Assembly (NCBI RefSeq): GCF_001274775.1
Contig: NZ_LGUE01000001.1
Span: 1,086,334 to 1,150,333, forward strand
Reading direction: 5' to 3'
Length of the DNA: 64,000 nt
Origin: Rossellomorea marisflavi
Lineage (GTDB): Bacteria; Bacillota; Bacilli; Bacillales; Bacillaceae_B
Shown here: positions 32,899-41,157 of the stretch, piece by piece
Layout: every line of letters starts with the position of its first letter
How positions within the stretch are numbered: position 1 is the stretch's first letter
Notes under the pieces: generated by a model
What the model was told of the DNA's origin: nothing
The model's database searches: none
The model's input: the letters and a program-made list of their open reading frames with translations, nothing else
Translations under genes and position numbers: made by a program

Positions 32899-33786
32899 TT
32901 TTTCTTTTATGAGGTACTCCTTTTCAAGTTTCTCATTTCTATACCTGGCCATACCTGTTTTCAGTGGGGACAGTCCTTGCTTTAAATAAAATCCTTCATT
33001 TCCTGTCGTCGCAATCAGATGAACACACGAAACGGGCGCAAGTTGGTCAAGCAAATCGTCCATTATGCGTGCTCCCAATCCCTGTTGTTGAGCATCCACG
33101 TGGGTCACCACATCATAAATGGCTGCGTTGAAAACCCCGTCTGATAACGCTCTTCCCATGCCCCTTACCCGTCCGTCCACATACACCATACTGAAAACAT
33201 TACTCTTTCGATAGATCTCAAGTATTACGTCCAAAGAATGCTTATTCCACCCGACGGAATGATATACTTCTTGAATTTCCATCAATCTTGATTGGTCAAA
33301 GTCCCTGGTTACTATAACTCCGTTATGGGGTGGCAGAATCATGTTGATAAACTCGTACTCTCCCCCGTTTGTTCTCTGAACAAAGCTTCCATTCAGTACA
33401 AAGCCAACATGAGAATAAAGGGATATGGCCCTTTGATTGAATGACGCTACCGAGAGGGTCAACGCATCAAACGTGTAGTGAGACTGGATAAACGAAATGG
33501 CGGACTGTAAAAATCCACGTCCTTTCCCTTTTCCTGTCCAATCCGGTTTAAGTCCAAGACCGATATCGATCATCCAATCCAGAACATCCAAGCTAAGAAA
33601 TCCAATCAGCTCCCCATTTACATGCGAGGAAAAAACGTGCTCTCCCCTGGTGTGAGCATCTGTGAATTCGAGCAGGTCTTCTTCATCTTCTGTCATATCA
33701 TAGAATGAATACATACCTTCGTACTTCCATGAATAAGCAATTTCCTCAGCCTCTTTCTGAGTCAACCGTTGAAATGTAAACATCAT
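32896..33786 (-). CDS. Tandem GNAT acetyltransferase protein
   Basis: The 296-residue protein has two GNAT domains. The first (about 1-145) has KPDWTGKGKGRGFLQSAISFI as the acetyl-CoA loop, followed by SFNQRAISLYSHVGF. The second (about 155-290) has THVDAQQQGLGARIMDDLLDQL with the Q-x-x-G-x-G loop and ends near GNEGFYLKQG. The N-terminal half resembles YkkB/YjcK-like alanine or aminoglycoside N-acetyltransferases; the substrate is unknown. Whether both halves are active is open: the first has an intact loop. It is single-gene and convergent with the coiled-coil gene. Confidence 0.82.
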   Translation of the reverse strand: MMFTFQRLTQKEAEEIAYSWKYEGMYSFYDMTEDEEDLLEFTDAHTRGEHVFSSHVNGELIGFLSLDVLDWMIDIGLGLKPDWTGKGKGRGFLQSAISFIQSHYTFDALTLSVASFNQRAISLYSHVGFVLNGSFVQRTNGGEYEFINMILPPHNGVIVTRDFDQSRLMEIQEVYHSVGWNKHSLDVILEIYRKSNVFSMVYVDGRVRGMGRALSDGVFNAAIYDVVTHVDAQQQGLGARIMDDLLDQLAPVSCVHLIATTGNEGFYLKQGLSPLKTGMARYRNEKLEKEYLIKEK

Positions 33787-33867
33787 TCGTACCCCCTCAT
33801 ATCTATCAAACTAGTTTAAGGTAAAATAATCCAACTGTAAAGAGGATTACTGTATTCCCCTCTTTAT

Positions 33868-33890
33868 AAAAAAAACTGCCTAGGCAGTTT
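33868..33890 (-). terminator. Terminator of uppP
   Basis: Self-complementary AACTGCCTAGGCAGTT core, followed on the minus strand by TTTTTTT. Confidence 0.7.
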
Positions 33891-33902
33891 TTTGTTAAGT
33901 AT

Positions 33903-34721
33903 TTACATGAAAAAAATCACAATGACCGCCACCAGGACCAACCTATAGATGGCGAAAGGAATAAGCTTGATACGGCTGATGACCGTTAAGAAGAATCTGA
34001 TCGATAAGTAGGCAAAGATGAATGCACTAATGAATCCGGTGATGAGGAAAGGGGCAAATTCCGGCGTCATATACATCCAGTTCTTCAATAAGGAAATCCC
34101 GCTCGCTCCTGCCATGATTGGTACGGCCATGATGAACGTGAAGTCAGAAGCTGCCCTGTAGCTGAGACCGAAGAGGACTCCGGCAGAGATCGTTGAACCC
34201 GATCGTGAGAATCCAGGCCAAAGGGCGATGCACTGCATTAGGCCGACCAAGATTGCTTTTTTATAGGTCAGCTGGTCGACGGTCTCGATAACGGGAACCT
34301 TCGGGCGAAACATATCGGCGGCTATCATCAGGATTGATCCCGCTGCAAGGCCGATGAGAACCGTTTTAAGGGAAAATAAATGTTCATCGATAAAGTCGTC
34401 GAATAATAGACCGAGGACCATGGCTGGCAAAAGGCCAACGATGATGTGACTGAGCTTTAATGTATGTGTTTTTTCTTTTTTTCTTCTTAAACCGAGCATC
34501 TCGATGAATCGATCTCTGAATACAATCACAACGGCAAGGATGGATCCTAACTGGACTACGACTTTAAATGTATTAGCCGGATATTTGCCCAGTATCTCCT
34601 GTGATTTGATCATCAGGTCATCCACTACGATCAGGTGTCCAGTGGAAGAAACGGGGGCAAATTCGGTCAATCCCTCGACCATTCCAAGAATTAGAGCTTT
34701 CAACAGTGTCAACCATTCCAT
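33903..34721 (-). CDS. uppP: Undecaprenyl-diphosphate phosphatase (BacA type)
   Basis: The 272-residue polytopic membrane enzyme shows the UppP signatures MVEGLTEFAPVSSTGHLIV near the start and the second motif LWPGFSRSGSTISAGVLFGL (PGxSRSG catalytic Ser/Arg). It hydrolyses undecaprenyl pyrophosphate to the monophosphate outside the membrane, recycling the lipid carrier for peptidoglycan and teichoic acid, and high dose confers bacitracin resistance in several species. The ribosome site is GAGGAG. It is 99 bases downstream of the YitT gene and may be read from its transcript. Confidence 0.93.
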   Translation of the reverse strand: MEWLTLLKALILGMVEGLTEFAPVSSTGHLIVVDDLMIKSQEILGKYPANTFKVVVQLGSILAVVIVFRDRFIEMLGLRRKKEKTHTLKLSHIIVGLLPAMVLGLLFDDFIDEHLFSLKTVLIGLAAGSILMIAADMFRPKVPVIETVDQLTYKKAILVGLMQCIALWPGFSRSGSTISAGVLFGLSYRAASDFTFIMAVPIMAGASGISLLKNWMYMTPEFAPFLITGFISAFIFAYLSIRFFLTVISRIKLIPFAIYRLVLVAVIVIFFM

Positions 34722-34820
34722 ATGTCAGTTCTCCTCTATTACTACATAATAAGTAAGACTTATATAGTTTACGATTTAAGAGGGGCACTGGGCAATAAGA
34801 ATTTTGGTCGAAGTTGTGAA

Positions 34821-35708
34821 TTAATGAATCGCCTTCTTTTTGAATCTTCCACCCTTTACTTCTGCGATATCAGCGATGGCAAGGAACGCGGTGGGATCGT
34901 GTTCCGAAACGATATCTTTCAGTTTTGCCTCTTCAAGTCTTGTGATGACGCAGAAGATCACTTTTTTATCGTCTCCTGAAAAGGCACCTTCCCCGGATAG
35001 ATAGGTGACTCCCCTGCCGAGTCTTGAAAGGAGGGCATCACCGATTTTTTGATAATTATCGCTTATGATCCAGACGGATTTGGACTCATCGAGCCCTTTG
35101 ATGGTGATGTCAATCATCTTGAAGGCTACAAAATACGCAAGAAGCGAATACATGGCCCGGTCCCAACTGAACACAAAGCCGGCACTGGCCAATATAAAGA
35201 GATTGATGAACATGATAATTTCACCGACTGAAAACGGTAGACGTTTTGTAAAGAGGATGGCGAGGATTTCGGTACCATCAAGGGATCCTCCATAGCGGAT
35301 GACCATCCCAACACCGATTCCAAGAACGACTCCCCCGAATAAAGTAGCGAGCATTACATCGCTTGTCAGGGCGGGTACAGGATGAAGGAAGGTGGTAAAT
35401 GCTGATAACACGGCAATGCCGTATAAGGTGGAGAGCGCAAACGTTTTACCGATTTGTTTGTATCCAACGAAGAAAAAGGGGATGTTCAGGATGAAGATAA
35501 ATAGCCCCAACTTGAAGCCTGTAATATGGGCAAGCATAATGGATATGCCGACGATCCCTCCGTCTACGACCTGGTTTGGAACGAGGAAGATTTCCAGCCC
35601 TACAGCCATGATAATGGCACCAAGGGTAATGAAGATCCCCCGTTTGATGATTTCTTTCATTGGAATTTTTTTATGGTTTATTGGCAAATAGTCTACTGAA
35701 TTTTCCAT
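34821..35708 (-). CDS. YitT-family membrane protein (DUF161/DUF2179)
   Basis: The 295-residue protein has five or six membrane segments in the first 200 residues (GIFITLGAIIMAVGLEIFLVPNQVVDGG... and FGGVVLGIGVGMVIRYGGSLDGTEI), and a C-terminal DUF2179 cytosolic domain (SVWIISDNYQKIGDALL, GEGAFSGDDKKVIFCVI). The family includes YitT, YqfU and YpjC of B. subtilis; transport function is suspected but not proven. No neighbouring gene hints at a substrate. AGGAGGT lies close to the ATG. It may share a transcript with uppP. Confidence 0.85.
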   Translation of the reverse strand: MENSVDYLPINHKKIPMKEIIKRGIFITLGAIIMAVGLEIFLVPNQVVDGGIVGISIMLAHITGFKLGLFIFILNIPFFFVGYKQIGKTFALSTLYGIAVLSAFTTFLHPVPALTSDVMLATLFGGVVLGIGVGMVIRYGGSLDGTEILAILFTKRLPFSVGEIIMFINLFILASAGFVFSWDRAMYSLLAYFVAFKMIDITIKGLDESKSVWIISDNYQKIGDALLSRLGRGVTYLSGEGAFSGDDKKVIFCVITRLEEAKLKDIVSEHDPTAFLAIADIAEVKGGRFKKKAIH

Positions 35709-35880
35709 AGGACCTCCTGGTAAAGTTTAAGACTCGCTCTGTACGATGCGGGTTCTATTAATTAATCTATTCGTTGTGGCGCATGGAAATTCCTTCATTT
35801 TTCGACAAATCTCTTCCTAACCTCCCTGATCGTTAACAGAATGGCTGTATTTGATAGGTGAACGTTTCTTATTCTTGGGC

Positions 35881-35980
35881 ATGTTCACCTTGGTAATAGG
35901 AAAGTCGACGGCTAAATACAGTGCCCGCTGTAAAAGCAGCGCTTTGCTTTCCGCGGAGAGCATGTCAAGCCTTCATTTTC
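35881..35980. repeat. Bacillaceae intergenic repeat (TTTCCGCGG type), copy 1
   Basis: GCTGTAAAAGCAGCG followed by GCTTTCCGCGGAGAGCATG (35946 onward) resembles the widespread GCTTTCCGCGGGC..GAGCCTCCT intergenic repeat; a diverged copy is at 61351-61379. The remainder of the 440-base gap 35709-36148 has no credible gene. Confidence 0.5.
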
Positions 35981-36148
35981 CCAGGAATCAGATCCCTACC
36001 GCTCCAATCCAATCAATGCTATTCGACTTGGGTATGCAATCGTTTAACTATAAGGAGTAAAAGTCACGCTAACATGAAAACAAGATTGTGATGTTTTGCT
36101 TCGAATGAGCCACTTCCCCTATCATATGCACAAAGTCCAGTAATATAG

Positions 36149-36180
36149 TAAAAGCTCTCTCCACATTGGAAAGAGCTTTA
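36149..36180 (-). terminator. Terminator of the LtaS-type operon
   Basis: AAAGCTCTTTCC against GGAGAGAGCTTT with a short loop, then TTACTATA on the minus strand. Confidence 0.7.
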
Positions 36181-36184
36181 TACG

Positions 36185-38047
36185 TTATTCCGCTTTTATG
36201 AACCGCAGCAGATCACCATAGATAATATCATCAGATAGCCCAAGTTCCTTCCTTACAATTTCTTTGTAAGGATCACATTTGCTCGTGTTTTCGCTTTCTT
36301 CAGATTTCCTATTGTAGCAAACGTTGTTTTTGTAAAGGAATTTTTCAGTGATAAAATCACCATTCCTAAAGATCACCGGGTGATTTTCCACCCTGGTGAA
36401 GAGATTATGCCCGAAAGACAGATTCGACTGTGATTCGATCCCCATTAAATGAAGAATCGTCGGTCTGATATCGATTTCTCCCCCAAGCGTATCGATTGTT
36501 CGTCCTTCCTCACCCGGAACGTGGATGATGAGAGGCACCTGTTGAAGCTTCATATGATTGATGACGGTGTCCTCCATACCAAGGAGTTCGAAGGCACCCG
36601 TTTCATACTTTTCGGAGATTCCATAATGATCACCGTAAAAAACAAAGACTGTGTCATCGTAGAGTCCCTTCTTCTTGAAATCCTCAATGAGATTCTTGAT
36701 CGCTTCGTCTTCATATCTTACGGTCGTCACATAGCGATTGACTACTCCTTCACTCGTATCTGCTTCTTCTATGAATTGATCCTCTTCATCAAGAAGAAAC
36801 GGAAAGTGATTCGTGAGCATGAGGAACCTGGCGTAAAAAGGTTGAGGAAGATCTTCTACATAATCCATGGACTGTTGAAAGAATGGAATATCTTTGATGC
36901 CGTAATTCACGGAATTATCATCCGTTACTTCATATTCCTCTTTGGAATAGAATCGGTCATAACCCAGTGCTTCGTACATCTTGTCCCGATTCCAGAAAGT
37001 TTTATCGTTCCCGTGGAAAACAGCCGTGTAGTAATCCTCCTGTTCATCCAAAAGGTGCGATAGGGCCCTATAGGTATTTTCAGGTCGTTGCACGAAGGTA
37101 GACCCGCTGGCAAGGGGATATAATCCATTATCCACCATGAATTCTGAATCAGAGGTTTTTCCTTGGGCCGTTTGATCATAGATTTGACTGAAATAGAAGC
37201 TATCCTCGATCAACGAATTGAGAAAGGGAGTAATCTCTTTTCCATTAACCTTTTGACCGATCACGAAATTCTGGGTGGATTCCATACTGACCAGAACAAT
37301 ATTTTTGCCTTTTGCAATTCCGAACAAGTCGGATTCTTCTTTGTCGGTGGAGTCGATGTAACGAATGGTTTCCTTTGTATCTGCCTTAGTGGCAAGTGTC
37401 CTTGAAAACGGCTTGCCTGCTGCGATGCCAATGTCATAAAGATGATAATTATAAGGGCCGATCGCCTTCACCATCTGCTCCCTATCATAGGATTCAGCGA
37501 ACATATAGGGCGACTTCAGCAGACCGATTCCGATCGTGACAAGTAAAACGAGGACACTCCCAAGGATGTACCCTGCTTTTTGCTTCCTTTGAACATCCAC
37601 CCTCATAGCCCGAGTCTTCCAGAAATAAACACCGACCACAATCAGATCCAGGAAGAAGAGGATGTCCCAGCCGCTGATCAATTCGAATGTACTGGGTCCG
37701 ATCCCTCCAACGTTCTTGAACTGAAACAGGATAGGTACCGTCACATAATCGGAGTAAAATCGGTAATAAAGAAGGTCTCCATACAGAATTCCACTCGCAA
37801 TGATCATGACGATAAAGATGGTGATGCGACTGATTTTTTTAGTGAAGTAAAAGCTTACTCCCAAGAGGAGGAGAATCGATGCGATCGGATTGATGAGCAC
37901 AAGCAGTGCATCATGGAGATTGTCGATGTGCAGGGAAAAACCGACGAAAAGCACGATGACGGTCTTGATCCATAAAGCGAATCCCGGGATGAGAACCGGG
38001 ATGAAGGTAAACTTCCAATCATTTATCGTACTCTTTCGATCACCCAT
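36185..38047 (-). CDS. LtaS-family lipoteichoic acid synthase / phosphoglycerol transferase
   Basis: The 620-residue protein has five N-terminal membrane helices (to about 180) and an extracellular sulfatase-fold domain. Catalytic residues are visible: E256 in VSMESTQNF, nucleophile T298 in QGKTSDSE, and D473-H474 in YGDHYG; this matches E255/T300/D475-H476 of LtaS. Such enzymes transfer phosphoglycerol from phosphatidylglycerol onto glycolipid or teichoic acid chains. The start at 38047 has AGGGAG upstream and overlaps the preceding gene's stop by eight bases, so the two are translationally coupled. It is the last gene of a three-gene operon; its acceptor is probably the operon's own product. 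Confidence 0.9.
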   Translation of the reverse strand: MGDRKSTINDWKFTFIPVLIPGFALWIKTVIVLFVGFSLHIDNLHDALLVLINPIASILLLLGVSFYFTKKISRITIFIVMIIASGILYGDLLYYRFYSDYVTVPILFQFKNVGGIGPSTFELISGWDILFFLDLIVVGVYFWKTRAMRVDVQRKQKAGYILGSVLVLLVTIGIGLLKSPYMFAESYDREQMVKAIGPYNYHLYDIGIAAGKPFSRTLATKADTKETIRYIDSTDKEESDLFGIAKGKNIVLVSMESTQNFVIGQKVNGKEITPFLNSLIEDSFYFSQIYDQTAQGKTSDSEFMVDNGLYPLASGSTFVQRPENTYRALSHLLDEQEDYYTAVFHGNDKTFWNRDKMYEALGYDRFYSKEEYEVTDDNSVNYGIKDIPFFQQSMDYVEDLPQPFYARFLMLTNHFPFLLDEEDQFIEEADTSEGVVNRYVTTVRYEDEAIKNLIEDFKKKGLYDDTVFVFYGDHYGISEKYETGAFELLGMEDTVINHMKLQQVPLIIHVPGEEGRTIDTLGGEIDIRPTILHLMGIESQSNLSFGHNLFTRVENHPVIFRNGDFITEKFLYKNNVCYNRKSEESENTSKCDPYKEIVRKELGLSDDIIYGDLLRFIKAE

Positions 38048-39650
38048 GGGAAACAAACTCCCTGTGATAAGTATCCATGCATGACTTGATCCGACCAAGA
38101 GCTTCGTTGATTTCAGATTCCTGATAACTTCCCATCAGGGCAAGCTGAATCCAATTCCGCTTCATGAGGTAGTCGCTTTCATAACTCAGGATCAACCCCC
38201 TCTTCCGGCATTTATCCCCAAATTCCCTTGAAGGGATTTCCGCTGGTAATGCCACCGTAACGATTCCCGGTGAATAGGTGTCTTCACCCATCACTTGGTA
38301 ACCTTCGCTGATCAAATGGCGCCTCAGCTGTTCCATTCTTATTGGCCTGGAAGCTGTATCCACCCCATCCAGCGCCGTATTCAGGGCGTTCACCAGGTTG
38401 GAAGAGTGAGTAAAGGGGATGCTTGCATTCTTATCGTACTGGCCAATGTCCAGATAACGCGGGAGACGTTTGTCGGGTTCGATCGGGTCTCGGTGGAATA
38501 CGATCGCAAGTCCTGGATAAGCCCCGATACCCTTGCCGCTCACAGTGGTGGCAAGGTATGCACGGCCGAAATCCGAGGGAATGATTCCGACCGAACTGCA
38601 CGCGTCGATGCACAGGTGTACACCATAACCCACCGACAGGTCAGAGAGACTCTCCACATCATAGACAAACCCTGTCGATGTTTCACAGTGTACCGTCCAT
38701 ATCCATTTAATTTCACTATTCTGCTTCAGAATCCCTTCCACTTCTTCAGACGAGATTGGTTGTCCCCACTCTTTCGAAATGGTGGTGTACCCCAGACCAA
38801 AGCGGTCTGCATGATCCTGAAGACGGTATCCAAATTCACCGTTCGATAAAATCAAACCTGGTCCGGGAAGGGTTGAAAGCTGGGCAGCTACCATATCATT
38901 AGACAGAGTGCCCGTACCTACCGCAACCTGTACATGGTTTGCATTTACGAGTTTCTTCAATTTCAAGCAGACTTCGTCCATGTTCTCAATGAATTCTATA
39001 TTACGATGGGATACCGTCGCATCCTTGAAAGCATCCATAACCTTCTTTCTCATGGGCACAGGGCCAGGAAGAAATGACAGCTCCCTCACACGGTTCTTTC
39101 GTTCCATCATCCGGATGAATGCTTTTGTCGATGATTCAAAGCTTTCTTTAGTAAGATACATAGGCTGATAGACGGCATCCCCACTTCCAACCCGTTCACC
39201 AAAGGGAATGAATCCCATTCTCTTATAGAGTTTCAGCTGTCTCACGGTACCCGAAATGAGGGCCATATCATATCCATGGTCGAGACAATGAGTTACGAGC
39301 TGATCGCAAAGGGAAAAGAAGACCCTTGTACTCCTGAATTCTTCTTTCACCGATAGAAGGCGGATTTCACAGGTGCTTGAACCCTTTGGTAAGAATCGAT
39401 CAAGATCCTCGATCTTGCCGTCAAGGGAGTAAGGGCGATTGCTCCTAAGGGCGATCATGCCCACAACCTCACTGCCCCATTTGGCAATGATATATGTATT
39501 CTCGTCATGGAAACGGTCCACGAGGGCCTTCTCCTCATTGGATGTGTGCTGAGGAATTTCTTCTACGAATGTACGATAATTCAACCGGTTAATCTGCTCC
39601 ATCTCTTCTTTTTCAGTTGCCACTTTATAGACGAGAGAATGGCTTTCCAT
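38040..39650 (-). CDS. GNAT/N-acyl-amino-acid-synthase-like domain fused to class V aminotransferase
   Basis: The 536-residue protein has two parts. Residues about 1-175 form a GNAT-like domain of the autoinducer-synthase/FeeM type (CEIRLLSVKEEFRSTRVFFSLC, YKRMGFIPFG). Residues about 190-536 form a fold-type I, class V aminotransferase close to PhnW and serine-glyoxylate enzymes: FLPGPVPMRKKV, GTGTLSND, HCETSTGFVYD (321-331), D349 in CIDACSSVG and PLP lysine K373 in VSGKGIGAYPGL. The reaction is unknown: an amino-group transfer joined to N-acylation is inferred. It lies between a PlsY paralogue (13 bases upstream) and the LtaS-type gene (overlapping). Confidence 0.85.
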   Translation of the reverse strand: MESHSLVYKVATEKEEMEQINRLNYRTFVEEIPQHTSNEEKALVDRFHDENTYIIAKWGSEVVGMIALRSNRPYSLDGKIEDLDRFLPKGSSTCEIRLLSVKEEFRSTRVFFSLCDQLVTHCLDHGYDMALISGTVRQLKLYKRMGFIPFGERVGSGDAVYQPMYLTKESFESSTKAFIRMMERKNRVRELSFLPGPVPMRKKVMDAFKDATVSHRNIEFIENMDEVCLKLKKLVNANHVQVAVGTGTLSNDMVAAQLSTLPGPGLILSNGEFGYRLQDHADRFGLGYTTISKEWGQPISSEEVEGILKQNSEIKWIWTVHCETSTGFVYDVESLSDLSVGYGVHLCIDACSSVGIIPSDFGRAYLATTVSGKGIGAYPGLAIVFHRDPIEPDKRLPRYLDIGQYDKNASIPFTHSSNLVNALNTALDGVDTASRPIRMEQLRRHLISEGYQVMGEDTYSPGIVTVALPAEIPSREFGDKCRKRGLILSYESDYLMKRNWIQLALMGSYQESEINEALGRIKSCMDTYHREFVSHG

Positions 39651-39662
39651 TCTGATTACCTC

Positions 39663-40229
39663 CTACGCTTTTACATGATGTGATGGTTTCAAATGCATGA
39701 GCATTACCACTATGAATAGTCCTGCCAATGAGAGCGATATCTCTGTGGGGTCACCCGTCAAATAGGAAGTGACGGGTATGGAGGTCATGGCGATGAAGCC
39801 TGCGACCTTGTATTTCCTCAAAGCGAAATAGCCTATCCCCATCAACATGATGAAACCGGCAATGGCGAGAGGGGATAAAAATAAGGAGGCAGCCAAGTAG
39901 ACGACCACCCCTTTCCCTCCGTGAAATCCCAGTTGAAAGGGGAACAAGTGACCGATCATTAAAAAGAATGACGAACCAATCAAATACATATTTCCTTCTG
40001 TCATTGCACTCACAATGAATAAGGTGGCAATCACTTTTGCGATATCCACGATCACAGCCAGGACAAATGCCTTTCTGCCTGAGACCCTTAGAGCATTGGT
40101 GGCCCCGACGTTTCCGCTTCCTTCCTGTCGAATATCAACGCCAGATCCCCGTACCGAATAGTGGGCACCCATGATCCCCCCTGCTAAGTAGGAAAGAACC
40201 ACTACAGTGATTCCGATGATAAAATTCAT
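39663..40229 (-). CDS. PlsY-family acyl-phosphate:glycerol-3-phosphate acyltransferase paralogue
   Basis: The 188-residue membrane protein has all PlsY motifs: SGNVGATNALR (motif 1), GHLFPFQLGFHGGKGVVVYL (motif 2), and a later segment. PlsY transfers an acyl group from acyl-phosphate to glycerol-3-phosphate, the first step of phospholipid synthesis in Gram-positives. The usual plsY is linked to parC/parE in B. subtilis; here the gene stands in a different setting, first in an operon with a GNAT-aminotransferase and an LtaS-type enzyme. It therefore is probably a second, specialised copy. The ribosome site is AAAGG. Acceptor specificity is unknown. Confidence 0.88.
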   Translation of the reverse strand: MNFIIGITVVVLSYLAGGIMGAHYSVRGSGVDIRQEGSGNVGATNALRVSGRKAFVLAVIVDIAKVIATLFIVSAMTEGNMYLIGSSFFLMIGHLFPFQLGFHGGKGVVVYLAASLFLSPLAIAGFIMLMGIGYFALRKYKVAGFIAMTSIPVTSYLTGDPTEISLSLAGLFIVVMLMHLKPSHHVKA

Positions 40230-40297
40230 GATTTAACGCCTTTCTTTACATAATAGTAGACGAAGAGTAAAAGAAAAAGTTTCCTATTTTAACAAAT

Positions 40298-40990
40298 TCA
40301 CCTTTTATTATAAAGAAAGAAAGGTAGGTACAAAAGCAGAAAAACAAAAAAAGCAACAAATTCCAAAGAAAGGAGATACCACGGATACGGACCCAGGTAG
40401 TCGATCGGACTTAAATTGTATGGTTTATGCGCAAGGAACATATAATTGGCGCCCGTGACCCGATCGATGAAGTACACCACCACTGCGATGGCGTTGAGGG
40501 AAATAAACGCCCTTAAAACGGAAGTGAATCTGACGTGGAACCTTTCCATCCAGATCATGTAGAAGGCAGACAGAATGATTGCCGCATGGGCAATGAAGAA
40601 TTGAAAGTACCTTATATGAGGAAATCCATAAAAAAGCTCGGGAGTAATCATGGCAATGAGCGCACCCGCCATGCTTGCAAAGTAGGTTACCTCAAATAGC
40701 CTGTAGCTTTTGGTCAATAGCATGATCACACAAAGGTAAATCGACAGAGAGCATAGCTGGAAAGGAAGATTCGTTTCAATTGTCCATTCCCCTTTGATGA
40801 GATACCACAATTGGAACGTCAATTCAGATAGGAATAGACTGGCGATAAGACAGATTTTAAGGACCCTTTTTCCTTTGTGTCCTATTTTGTTACGGACCAG
40901 GAATAGGAACAGGATTCCGACAAGTGTCAACAAGATCGCGGTGATATGGGAAACAGAGAATAATTTAAATGGATAGATGATTACCAGCAT
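40298..40990 (-). CDS. ywaF: YwaF-family (TIGR02206) integral membrane protein
   Basis: The 230-residue protein has about six or seven membrane segments. Its signatures are TNLPFQLCSLSIYLCVIM, ITPELFYGFPHIRYFQFFIAH and the tail segment DYLGPYPWYLLSLEFVAF, as in the TIGR02206/YwaF family, whose function is unknown. It starts with ATG behind GGGGGAG. It ends 68 bases upstream of the PlsY paralogue on the same strand, with no clear terminator in between, so it may be part of the same transcript; this is uncertain. Confidence 0.85.
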   Translation of the reverse strand: MLVIIYPFKLFSVSHITAILLTLVGILFLFLVRNKIGHKGKRVLKICLIASLFLSELTFQLWYLIKGEWTIETNLPFQLCSLSIYLCVIMLLTKSYRLFEVTYFASMAGALIAMITPELFYGFPHIRYFQFFIAHAAIILSAFYMIWMERFHVRFTSVLRAFISLNAIAVVVYFIDRVTGANYMFLAHKPYNLSPIDYLGPYPWYLLSLEFVAFFVFLLLYLPFFLYNKR

Positions 40991-41112
40991 GACAGCTCCC
41001 CCAGATATGTATGATGTGCATCTGTCCAGCCTGATGCGAAATCTGAATGAGGCTCAATCACTCTGCGCATCAAGTAGGGTTTCAAGATGGACCGGATATA
41101 TTTATAGTAGCA

Positions 41113-41143
41113 TAAAACCCCCTTTCCACTGAAAGAGGGTTGA
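41113..41143 (-). terminator. Terminator of the DUF3231 gene
   Basis: AACCCTCTTTC against GAAAGGGGGTT with an AGTG loop, then TTATGCTAC on the minus strand. Confidence 0.75.
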
Positions 41144-41157
41144 ACCAATCATTCCGA

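Noticed and set aside
35851..36060. Possible 69-aa gene in the 35.7-36.1 kb gap
   Set aside because: It is made of the intergenic repeat and shows no ribosome site; the amino acids match no known pattern.
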